NCBI RefSeq assembly: GCF_000427665.1 | Contig: NZ_KE386572.1 | Span: 5,270,373 to 5,334,372 of the forward strand | Reading direction: 5' to 3' | Source of the DNA: Geminicoccus roseus DSM 18922 | GTDB lineage: Bacteria; Pseudomonadota; Alphaproteobacteria; Geminicoccales; Geminicoccaceae | DNA: 64,000 nt | In this document: positions 33,297-40,949 of the stretch, in pieces | Layout of the letters: each line of letters opens with the position of its first letter | Numbering within the stretch: position 1 is the stretch's first letter | Position numbers and translations under genes: made by a program | Notes under the pieces: model-generated | Told to the model about the DNA's origin: nothing | Databases searched by the model: none | Seen by the model: only the letters and a program-made list of their open reading frames with translations

Positions 33297-35291
33297 CTAG
33301 CTCCCTGGTGCTGCAGCAGATGTGACATTCATCACATTGGCATCGGGGGCGCCAGAACCGAGAGCTGCGTCCAGAAAGCGCACCCAGCCGGCGCCGCCCG
33401 ACTTGGCGAAGCGCAGTCGGCCATAGCTGCGCCGGGCCTGGTGCCAGACACCGGGGATCCGCGGCCAGAACAGCGACAGACCGCAGCGATGCTCGTCTGG
33501 GCTGCCGACCCCATCCTTGTCGATGGCGCGGATCGAATTCTTGTACACGACTGCCTCGTCCAGCCGGTCGAGCACCCGGCCGGCCGCGCTGCGCAGCCGC
33601 CGATCATCGGACAGCCCCACGACCCGCCGGACGATGTCGCCGATATCGACCAGGTCGCCGTTGCGAAAGCAGCGGGCCATCATCCGCTCGGTGTCGAGCG
33701 GCTGCGCCAGGCCTGGCAGGAGCGGCACCAGCGCGTCGCCCAGATGGCCGAGTGCCGCGCCCAGATCGTCGGCGCAGGCGGTATCCAGCAGCGCCAGGTC
33801 GACATCCGCCTGGCGGCGGACGGTGTGGTCGGCGACATAGCTGTCGACGATCAGCCGGCCGAGCTCCTCGGGCTGCAGGATGGCGCTCCCCAGCCGGCGC
33901 AGGACCGTGTCATAGGCCCAGCCCTCGTTGGGCACGACCTGCTGGGAGGCCACCACCCATTCCGCGAACGGCGCCGATTCGACCAGGCACTCGGCGCTGG
34001 ACATCATGCAGGCATCGAAGCCCAGGATCGCCAGGCGGCGGTCGGTGTCGAGCCCGGCGATCGCCAGGGCCTTGCCCAGCTCGTCCAGATCGATCCAGCC
34101 GCCCTCGGTATCGTCGCCCAGCACCGACAGGCCGCGGCCATGCCCCCAGAGCACCAGCACCCGGCGGTCGGCGGGAAAGGCGGTGAGGCTCCATTCCAGG
34201 AAGCCGGTCAGCGTGGCGGGATCACCGGAATCGCGCGGCCCGAACGGGGCGATCTCGATCGGCGCGCGCAGCCCGTCGGCGGGCCGGGGCCCGACCAGGA
34301 ACCGGCCGGACACCGAGGAGGCCGGCACATGGACCTGGCCGGCCACGTGCACCCCGGAGGAATCGCCGGCGCTCCGCATCGAATCGATGTCGCCGCCCAC
34401 GTCGGACGCGAGGTCGTTGTCCGCGCCGACATAGACCGACAGCGCCCAGGGGCGGCGGTCCGGGGCGATGAGTGGCGGTCGGTCGAACCAGCTGGGCATG
34501 GGCACCTCTCCGGGGCTTGGGGATGATCGGCGGGGCGGTGAAGCGGGGCTGTCCCCGCCCAGGTCCGGCAGCTTCAGCCGGGCCGCCCGCCACGGCAGGG
34601 TCTCCTCGAACGGGAAGGGCTGCGGCGCCGGCGGCACGCCCGCTGCCAGCAGCCGGGCAAGCTCGTCCACCAGCAGCAGCGCGTCGGCTGCCTTCACCGA
34701 CACCCAGTCGTCCCGGCAGACCTGCCGGACCACCGCCGCCCGCGCCTGCCCCAGAAGGCTCTCCGCGGCCTCTACCAGGCGGGCGCGGCTGCGCTCGGGA
34801 AACCAGATCCGGCGCATCGCCTCCACCAGCAGCACCGTCTCGTGGGGGGCCAGCAGGCCGCGCGCGCAGGCAGCGTCCAGGGTGGCGCGGATGTCGACCT
34901 GGGCGTCGCTGCCGGGCAGGTAGGAGGTGGCGGCCGGGCCGTGCACCACCGCGACCTCGTCGTCGGCGGCCAGCTTGCGATCGCGGAAGGCGGCATAGAC
35001 CTGGCCGATCCCGACCATGCCCAGGGTGTCGAGCTCCGCGGCGCGCAGCGCGCCCATGCTGGAGGCGCCCACTACCCGGACGCCCCGGTCGATCACCGCC
35101 AGGATCTCCTGGTGCCACGGCGCCGGCACGTCGCCGAAGCGGCCGTCGACCAGGCCCAGGATGGCAACGCCTTCCTGGGCGGCACGCCACAAATCGCCCA
35201 TGGCCGCCGGCGGGCGCAGCTCGATGCCCGGGTGGTGCGGCAGGACATGGCCGTGGAGGGTCGGGCCGATGAACAGGGCGGCGCGGTTCAG
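33297..35291 (-). CDS. TfuA domain - clostripain (C11) cysteine protease fusion
   Basis: One open frame of 664 codons. Residues about 6-200 are a TfuA core (FIGPTLHG, GVRVVGASSMGALRAAEL, DDEVAVVHGPA); TfuA proteins assist YcaO enzymes in peptide thioamidation. After a Pro/Ser-rich linker, residues 265-664 are a C11/clostripain-type protease with VYVGADNDLASD, catalytic His384 (LWGHGRG) and Cys428 (GFDACMMSSAE), then SQQVVPNEGWAYD. The start is uncertain: the first usable codon is CTG at 35291, overlapping the ycaO stop (CTGA) and 9 bp after AGGAG. An internal ATG at 34499 has its own GGAGAGG site, so a separate protease may also be made. Confidence 0.85.
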   Translation of the reverse strand: MNRAALFIGPTLHGHVLPHHPGIELRPPAAMGDLWRAAQEGVAILGLVDGRFGDVPAPWHQEILAVIDRGVRVVGASSMGALRAAELDTLGMVGIGQVYAAFRDRKLAADDEVAVVHGPAATSYLPGSDAQVDIRATLDAACARGLLAPHETVLLVEAMRRIWFPERSRARLVEAAESLLGQARAAVVRQVCRDDWVSVKAADALLLVDELARLLAAGVPPAPQPFPFEETLPWRAARLKLPDLGGDSPASPPRRSSPSPGEVPMPSWFDRPPLIAPDRRPWALSVYVGADNDLASDVGGDIDSMRSAGDSSGVHVAGQVHVPASSVSGRFLVGPRPADGLRAPIEIAPFGPRDSGDPATLTGFLEWSLTAFPADRRVLVLWGHGRGLSVLGDDTEGGWIDLDELGKALAIAGLDTDRRLAILGFDACMMSSAECLVESAPFAEWVVASQQVVPNEGWAYDTVLRRLGSAILQPEELGRLIVDSYVADHTVRRQADVDLALLDTACADDLGAALGHLGDALVPLLPGLAQPLDTERMMARCFRNGDLVDIGDIVRRVVGLSDDRRLRSAAGRVLDRLDEAVVYKNSIRAIDKDGVGSPDEHRCGLSLFWPRIPGVWHQARRSYGRLRFAKSGGAGWVRFLDAALGSGAPDANVMNVTSAAAPGS
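33321..33336. promoter_or_regulatory. CRP-like site inside the 3' end of the C11 gene
   Basis: TGTGA-N6-TCACA, a perfect match to the CRP consensus arms, lies within the last codons of the TfuA-C11 gene, about 230 bp before the dgcA start. The arms are partly constrained by coding sequence, so function is uncertain. Confidence 0.35.
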
Positions 35292-36403
35292 TGGACCGGC
35301 TCCTGCAGGGCCGGGGCAGCCAGCTTGACCACCGCCAGCGGTGCCGGGCCACAAGGCAGGTCGACGGCGCGGAACGGCCCCTTGCCCGCGCGCAGCAGCG
35401 CCGAAAGGATCTTGTGCACATCCTCCTGGATGGTGACGCCGGGCGCCAGGCGGCCGGGCCCGGGCAGGCCCTCCATCCGCCCGCCGCCCTGCAGGGCGGC
35501 GCGCTGGCGCTCGACCCGCTCGGACGAAAGCGCCTGGAAGCGGTCCCAGCCGGTATCGTCGCGGGCGCCGGCGATATGGGTGAGCCTGGCCTGCAGCGCC
35601 TCGGTGACCGCGCGCAGCCACGCGATCACCGGGTCGGGATGGCAGCCCGAGCCGTGCGCCCAGCCGCGGCCGTCATCGCCCACCGCCTGATCGTCCATGA
35701 CATGGCAAAGGAAGACCGGCAGCTCGACGCAGGCCGGCAGCCGCCAGACCGCGTGCAGGACGCCGGCATCGTCCAGCTGGCGGAGCAGCCGGCGCACCAG
35801 CGGATCCTCGATCCCGCCCGGGTCGATCCTGGGCAGCCCGCCGGCGAACCTGGCGGTCGGCACCGCCCTGGCCAGCGCGTCGCGCTCGACCAGCTCGCAC
35901 AGGCCATGCAGGATCGCCTCGTCGCGGCAGTTGCCGCCGGAAAGCCCGTTGGAGCTGGCGCGCGGGCGCGGCCTCGTGGCGGTGCGGGCGTCCAGCGACA
36001 CCTCCGCCCAGGGCAGCGTGGCGGCCTGGCCGGTATCGAGGTCGCTCGCCTCCACCAGCGGCTCGCCGCCGCGCCGAAGGCCGGCCGGCTCGACCCGCTC
36101 GGCGCTCCATAGCTCGATCGCCTCGACGATCGCCGAGACCCGGGCCTGGATCGGGTCGATCCCCTTGCCCTGGGACACGGAAAGCGAGCGCGTGCGCGGG
36201 CGGACGGCCGCCCATACCGGCACGCCGACCCGGTCCAGCCCGGTCAGGTCGGCGAGCCGGGTGATCCCGTAGAACGGCAGCAGCGGCTCCAGGTCGGCCA
36301 GGGTCGCTTCGGGCAGGCGGATCCGGTGGCTGCCGGTCCACCAGCGCTTGGCCGTGGGCGCCGTCTGGGCGGGATCGGTCCGGGTGCCGTGATCAGTCGT
36401 CAC
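35288..36403 (-). CDS. YcaO-domain ATP-dependent peptide-modifying enzyme
   Basis: A 371-aa YcaO protein. YcaO enzymes phosphorylate peptide backbone amides to form azolines, amidines or, with TfuA, thioamides. The ATP-binding motifs are visible: SQGKGIDPIQARVSAIVEAI (about 77-96, with Glu94 and Glu97), SSNGLSGGNCRDEAI (150-164) and CELVERDA with Glu170 and Glu173. The extreme C terminus is not a PxPxP motif, which argues against a classic azoline former. The GTG start at 36403 overlaps the precursor gene by 11 bp, and the TfuA-C11 gene follows with overlap, making a three-gene unit. Confidence 0.9.
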   Translation of the reverse strand: MTTDHGTRTDPAQTAPTAKRWWTGSHRIRLPEATLADLEPLLPFYGITRLADLTGLDRVGVPVWAAVRPRTRSLSVSQGKGIDPIQARVSAIVEAIELWSAERVEPAGLRRGGEPLVEASDLDTGQAATLPWAEVSLDARTATRPRPRASSNGLSGGNCRDEAILHGLCELVERDALARAVPTARFAGGLPRIDPGGIEDPLVRRLLRQLDDAGVLHAVWRLPACVELPVFLCHVMDDQAVGDDGRGWAHGSGCHPDPVIAWLRAVTEALQARLTHIAGARDDTGWDRFQALSSERVERQRAALQGGGRMEGLPGPGRLAPGVTIQEDVHKILSALLRAGKGPFRAVDLPCGPAPLAVVKLAAPALQEPVH

Positions 36404-36746
36404 CGAACCGGCCGGGCGCGAACTTGTCCTTGCCGCCCCGGTCGCTCGTGGGGTCGGGGACGATCGAATCGATCTTGAACTTGTCCTTGCCGCCGCGCGG
36501 GCTGTTCGGATCGGCCTCGAACTCCATGCCGTCTTCGCTGAGGATCGCGTTCTTCAGGCGATGGATCGGGGCGGCGGCGTTCAGGGCGTCGATGGCCCGG
36601 TCGCCCATCGGCGAGCCGCGCTGCTGGTCATCCGGCAGGCGGAAGTTCCTCAGATCATCAAGAGGAATGAAATAAGTCACATCCTGCTCGTCGCGGATCA
36701 GGACGCCCGGCCTCTTCCCGGAAGCTGGCGTGGCCGTGGTCGTCAT
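36393..36746 (-). CDS. Candidate RiPP precursor peptide with repeated core
   Basis: A 117-aa acidic protein directly upstream of ycaO. The N-terminal half (RDEQDVTYFIPLDDLRNFRL) is leader-like. The C-terminal part carries two copies of a core-like motif, SPRGGKDKF (82-90) and SDRGGKDKF (101-109), with a 19-residue period, ending APGRFGDD. The Arg before each Gly-Gly is a plausible clostripain cleavage point, and the glycines are plausible thioamidation sites given YcaO-TfuA. The ATG at 36746 has GGAGG eight bases upstream. No match to a named precursor family is known to me. Confidence 0.7.
   Translation of the reverse strand: MTTTATPASGKRPGVLIRDEQDVTYFIPLDDLRNFRLPDDQQRGSPMGDRAIDALNAAAPIHRLKNAILSEDGMEFEADPNSPRGGKDKFKIDSIVPDPTSDRGGKDKFAPGRFGDD
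36421..36494 (-). repeat. Direct repeats encoding the duplicated GGKDKF core
   Basis: A 17-bp sequence occurs exactly at 36421-36437 and again at 36478-36494, 57 bp (19 codons) apart and in frame. It encodes GGKDKF in both copies of the precursor core. Identity at codon level suggests recent duplication or selection to keep both copies. Confidence 0.8.
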
Positions 36747-36840
36747 CTTGTCGCCTCCATAATCAATGGTTCATGCAAACGATTGCGAATATGTCGTGAC
36801 GGTCCATGCATTCAGCCTACGCTTGGTCTTGGGCTGGATC

Positions 36841-36856
36841 TGTGATTTTTCTCACG
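36841..36856. promoter_or_regulatory. CRP-type binding site in divergent promoter region
   Basis: TGTGA-TTTTTC-TCACG matches the CRP consensus TGTGA-N6-TCACA at nine of ten arm positions. It lies between the divergent RiPP-like operon (start 36746) and the cyclase-crp operon (start 36921), 65 bp upstream of the cyclase. The operon it faces encodes both a cyclase and a Crp-family protein. Confidence 0.65.
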
Positions 36857-36920
36857 TCGTGGGTGCGGTAGGTTCTGGCCCGCGCTTTCCGAACGCCCTC
36901 AGAGAAAAACGTACAAATCC

Positions 36921-38681
36921 GTGCCTCAACGTTCCGCACCGCCATCGACCGACGTTGCCGACTTGTCGGCCCGCCGGGAAGCTATTCTGCTTCATGCGGA
37001 TGTAGAAAACTACACCGGGCGCATGGGTCGCGACGAGACGGGCACGTTCCGGGCGCTCAAGCGCTCGTTCGCCCTGTTCCAGGAGGCGGTCGACCGTGCG
37101 GGCGGCCGGATCGTCAACCTCGCCGCCGACAGCATCCTGGCCGAGTTCCCCGACTGCCAGCAGGCGGCATTATGCGCGATCGAGATCCAGAGCGAGCTGG
37201 CCGCCGACGACGACAAGACCCTGCGCTACCGGATCGGCCTGAACCGCGGCACCGTGCTGGTCGACGGCGACGGGATCTGGGGCGACGCGGTCAACGTCAC
37301 CGCGCGGATCCAGGAGCAGGCGGCGCCGGGCGCGATCTTCGCCTCCGAGCAGTTCGTGGAGAAGCTCAGCCCGATCGACGGGCTGGAGTGCGAGGACAAG
37401 GGCGAGGTCCGGGTCAAGAACGTCTCGCGGCCGATCCGGTTGTGGCGCCTGCGCCGCCAGGACGAGCCGGCCGATGCCGGCACGGTGTTCACCCGGATCC
37501 ACCTGCCGGGCATCCCCTCGATCGTGGTCCTGCCGTTCGGGCTGCGCGGCGAGCCCGGCCAGTACGCCTATCTGGCCGAGGGCATGACCGAGGACGTGAT
37601 CACCGACCTGTCGCGCTTCCGCGAGCTGTTCGTGATCGGCCGGACCACCTCGTTCGCCCTGCCCAGCCGGGGCGGCAACTTCCAGCAGATCGGCCGCGCC
37701 CTGGGCGTGCGCTACATCCTGGAAGGCGTGGTGATGATCCAGGGCGACCGCTTCCGGATGAACGCCAACCTGGTGGAGGCCGATACCGGCTTCGTCGCCT
37801 GGTCCGACCGCTACCATCGCGGCTTCGCCGAACTGGCCGAGGTCCAGGACGACCTGACCCGGCAGATCGTCAGCCATCTGGTGGGCGGCCTGGTCCGCCA
37901 CGAGGAGCGCAAGGCGCTTGGCCGCGGCACCAGCAACCTGGAGGCGTACCACCTGGTGCTGCGCGGCCGCTACCTGCTGAACCGCTACGACCGGGAGGCC
38001 AACCAGCAGGCCCGCGACCTGTTCCAGCAGGCGATCGACCTCGACCGCAACTTCGCCCGGGCGTGGGCGAACCTGTCGCGGGCCTACAACCATGAGTGGC
38101 GCTACCGCTGGAGCGAGACCCCGGAGCGCTCCATGGACCTGGCGCAGATCTGCGCCGAGCACGCCATCGGGCTGGATCCGAGCGATGCGCGCGCCTATGG
38201 CGAACTCGGCTGGGTGCAGCTCTACCGGGCCGACCGGGAGCGGGCGCTGGCCACCTACGAGACCGCCCTGCGCCACAACCCGAACGACAGCGAGATCCTT
38301 TCCCAGCTCGCCATCGTCCATTCCTATGCCGGGCGGCCGCGCGAGGCCGAGGCCCTGCTCGAGCGCGCCATCCAGCTGGAGCCGGACACGCCGGACATCC
38401 TGTTCTGGCGGCTCGGCGACGTGTATTTCCAGATGAGCGATTACCGGCGCGTTACCGAGGTCATCCAGAAAATGCGCGATCCCGGCGAAGGTGCACGGCT
38501 CCTGGCTTCGGCCTATGCCCATCTGGACATGATGGACGAGGCCCATCGCTGGCGCGACGAGGTGCTGCGCCGCCAGCCCGGCTTCACCGTGAGCAACTGG
38601 ATGAGCACCCAGCCGGACGCCTCGGACGACGACAAGGAGCGGTTCAGTTCCGGGATGCTCAAGGCGGGCCTGCCGGCATGA
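36921..38681 (+). CDS. Class III adenylate cyclase with TolB-like and TPR domains
   Basis: A 586-aa soluble protein. Residues 20-155 are a class III cyclase domain: metal aspartates Asp27 (HADVENYTG) and Asp70 (AADSILAEF), and Asn125/Arg129 in WGDAVNVTARI. The position usually held by the adenine-recognising Lys is Asn66 (GRIVN). Residues about 165-310 are a TolB/FlgO-like domain (IVVLPFGLRG, YLAEGMTEDVITDLSRF), followed by TPR repeats to the C terminus (NRNFARAWANLSRAYN-like units, LDPSDARAYGELGWV, HNPNDSEILSQLA). GTG at 36921 is the start used. It is translationally coupled (ATGA) to the crp-like gene. Confidence 0.85.
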   Translation: MPQRSAPPSTDVADLSARREAILLHADVENYTGRMGRDETGTFRALKRSFALFQEAVDRAGGRIVNLAADSILAEFPDCQQAALCAIEIQSELAADDDKTLRYRIGLNRGTVLVDGDGIWGDAVNVTARIQEQAAPGAIFASEQFVEKLSPIDGLECEDKGEVRVKNVSRPIRLWRLRRQDEPADAGTVFTRIHLPGIPSIVVLPFGLRGEPGQYAYLAEGMTEDVITDLSRFRELFVIGRTTSFALPSRGGNFQQIGRALGVRYILEGVVMIQGDRFRMNANLVEADTGFVAWSDRYHRGFAELAEVQDDLTRQIVSHLVGGLVRHEERKALGRGTSNLEAYHLVLRGRYLLNRYDREANQQARDLFQQAIDLDRNFARAWANLSRAYNHEWRYRWSETPERSMDLAQICAEHAIGLDPSDARAYGELGWVQLYRADRERALATYETALRHNPNDSEILSQLAIVHSYAGRPREAEALLERAIQLEPDTPDILFWRLGDVYFQMSDYRRVTEVIQKMRDPGEGARLLASAYAHLDMMDEAHRWRDEVLRRQPGFTVSNWMSTQPDASDDDKERFSSGMLKAGLPA

Positions 38682-39454
38682 GCGATCCGGACGGCCTGCA
38701 GATCGGCGGACGGCCCCGCCCGGTCATCCGGCCGCGGCCGGCCTCGGCGTGGAACGGCCAGGAGGCGATCCTGGACGTGCTGGCGCAGTGCCGCTGGTTC
38801 CGGATGCTGTCGCGGGACGAATTGCGCGAGGTGTACCGCGAGGGGGTGGTGATCAGCCTGCCCAAGGGCCGCACGGTGTTCCGCACCGGCGACACCAGCA
38901 GCGACATCTACATCCTGATCTCCGGCCGGATCGCGATCAGCACCACCGGGCTGAGCGGGCGCGAGATCGGCTTTCGCCAGTACGGCCCGGCCGACGCCTT
39001 CGGCGAGCTGGCCGCCCTGGACGGCAAGCCGCGCTCGGCCAACGCCAAGGCGATGCAGGCCTCCCAGCTCCTGCGCATTTCACCCAGCGGCTTTCGCCGG
39101 CTGCTGGCGACCTATCCGAGCGTGGCCGAGGAAGTGCTGAAGTCGCTGGCGCGGCTGGTCCGGGCCTTGAGCGACCGGATCGCCGAGAACAGCGCCCGCG
39201 CCCCGGTGCGGATCGTGGGCGGGATCGTCCAGATGGCGGCCGAGGCGGCGCCCGCCCCGGACACGATCCGGGTGCAGATCCACCCCGCCCCCACCGACGA
39301 GGAACTGGCGGCCCGCTACGACAGCCACCGCGAATCGGTGAACCGGGTGATCAACGAGCTGAAGCGGCGCGGCCTGGTCAGCCGCTCGCGCGCGGCCCTG
39401 ACCGTGCTCGACCTGCCGGGGCTGCGCCGGCACCTGGCGGAGATGCGCGGCTAG
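38678..39454 (+). CDS. Crp/Fnr-family transcriptional regulator
   Basis: A 258-aa regulator. Residues about 30-150 form a cyclic-nucleotide-binding domain with AFGELAALDGKPRSANAKAM in the phosphate-binding-cassette position (FGELA, then RSA). The C-terminal winged helix includes TDEELAARYDSHRESVNRVI and NELKRRGLVSRSR, the recognition-helix region of Crp proteins. No Fnr-type N-terminal cysteine cluster is present. The gene overlaps the cyclase gene (ATGA), so cAMP made by the upstream product is the expected ligand. Confidence 0.92.
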   Translation: MSDPDGLQIGGRPRPVIRPRPASAWNGQEAILDVLAQCRWFRMLSRDELREVYREGVVISLPKGRTVFRTGDTSSDIYILISGRIAISTTGLSGREIGFRQYGPADAFGELAALDGKPRSANAKAMQASQLLRISPSGFRRLLATYPSVAEEVLKSLARLVRALSDRIAENSARAPVRIVGGIVQMAAEAAPAPDTIRVQIHPAPTDEELAARYDSHRESVNRVINELKRRGLVSRSRAALTVLDLPGLRRHLAEMRG

Positions 39455-39611
39455 CAGCTGGCCTCCGCCGGCCCGGCCGGCTAAAGACCCGCCGACAATC
39501 GACAGGACCCGGGTGGCGAAGCGCGGGCGGGGATCTTCCTCGTCCGGCGATGCCGCATGTCGCCTGCGCGACCTGCCCCGCCCGGGCCATGGTCAACCTG
39601 GACAAATCCCG

Positions 39612-40928
39612 ATGAGCGCCCCCATCCCCGCCTCGACCCCGGACTCCCCGCGCCGCGTGCTGGCCGCCAGCCTGGCCGGGACCACGATCGAGTTCTTCGA
39701 CTTCTACATCTACGCCACCGCCGCGGTGCTGGTGTTCCCGCATCTGTTCTTCCCCGCCAGCGACCCCACCAGCGCGATCCTGCAGTCGTTCGCGACCTTC
39801 TCGATCGCGTTCTTCGCCCGGCCGATCGGCGCCGCGGTGTTCGGCCATTTCGGCGACCGGATCGGGCGCAAGGCGACCCTGGTGGCGGCCCTGCTCACCA
39901 TGGGCGTCTCCACCGTCGTGATCGGCGTCCTGCCGACCTATGAGACGATCGGCGTGGCGGCCCCGCTGCTCCTGGCCCTGTGCCGGCTGGGCCAGGGCCT
40001 GGGGCTTGGCGGCGAATGGGGTGGTGCCGTGCTGCTCGCCACCGAGAACGCCCCGCCCGGCCGGCGCACCTGGTACGGCATGTTCCCGCAGCTGGGGGCG
40101 CCCCTCGGCTTCATCCTGTCGGCCGGGCTGTTCCTGGTCCTGACCGAGACCATGGACGACGCGGCCTTCTTCGCCTGGGGCTGGCGGGTGCCGTTCCTGC
40201 TCAGCGCCTGCCTGGTGATCGTCGGGCTCTATGTCCGGCTCAAGATCAGCGAGACCCCGGCGTTCCGCCGGGCGATCGAGAAGGAGGAGCGGGTCAGCGT
40301 GCCGGTGATGACCATCCTGCGCGAGCAGAAGGCCAACGTGGTGATCGGCACGGTGGCCGCCCTCTCCACCTTCGTGCTGTTCTACCTGATGACCGTGTTC
40401 GCGCTGAGCTGGGGCACCACGGCGCTGGGCTACAGCCGGGTGGAGTTCCTGCTCTACCAGATGACCGGCGTGGTGTTCTTCGGCCTGACCATCCCGGTCT
40501 CGGCCCTGCTCTCCGACCGCTATGGCCGCAAGCTGGTCCTGGCCCTGGTCACCGTGGCGATCGGCGTGTTCGGGCTGTTCATGGCCGGGCTGTTCCAGGC
40601 GGCCAGCCCCCTGACCGCCATGCTGTTCTGCATCCTGGGCCTTGGCCTGATGGGCTTCACCTACGGTCCCCTGGGCGCGGCGCTGTCGGACCCGTTCCCG
40701 ACCGCGGTGCGCTATACCGGGGCGTCCCTGGCGTTCAACCTGGCCGGGATCTTCGGCGCCTCGCTGGCGCCCTATGTCGCGACCTGGCTGGCGAGCAGCT
40801 ACGGCCTGGCGGAGGTCGGCTACTACCTGAGCGGCTCGGCGGTGCTGAGCCTGGTGGCGCTGGCCTGCATCCACGAGGAACGGCCGCTGGCGGCCACCGG
40901 CCGGAAGGCGGCGGTCCAGGCGGGCTGA
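39612..40928 (+). CDS. MFS transporter, metabolite:H+ symporter (MHS) family
   Basis: A 438-aa transporter with twelve predicted helices. The MHS signature is clear: GTTIEFFDFYIYATAA in helix 1, GHFGDRIGRKATLV between helices 2 and 3, CRLGQGLGLGGEWGGAVLL in helix 4-5, and SDRYGRKLVLAL in the second half. Family members import carboxylates, shikimate, proline or betaine with protons. Substrate is not predictable here. The ATG at 39612 starts the family-like sequence; the frame is open upstream to 39513. It converges on the diguanylate cyclase gene. Confidence 0.92.
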   Translation: MSAPIPASTPDSPRRVLAASLAGTTIEFFDFYIYATAAVLVFPHLFFPASDPTSAILQSFATFSIAFFARPIGAAVFGHFGDRIGRKATLVAALLTMGVSTVVIGVLPTYETIGVAAPLLLALCRLGQGLGLGGEWGGAVLLATENAPPGRRTWYGMFPQLGAPLGFILSAGLFLVLTETMDDAAFFAWGWRVPFLLSACLVIVGLYVRLKISETPAFRRAIEKEERVSVPVMTILREQKANVVIGTVAALSTFVLFYLMTVFALSWGTTALGYSRVEFLLYQMTGVVFFGLTIPVSALLSDRYGRKLVLALVTVAIGVFGLFMAGLFQAASPLTAMLFCILGLGLMGFTYGPLGAALSDPFPTAVRYTGASLAFNLAGIFGASLAPYVATWLASSYGLAEVGYYLSGSAVLSLVALACIHEERPLAATGRKAAVQAG

Positions 40929-40949
40929 GCCGGCCGCGCCCGGATGGGG

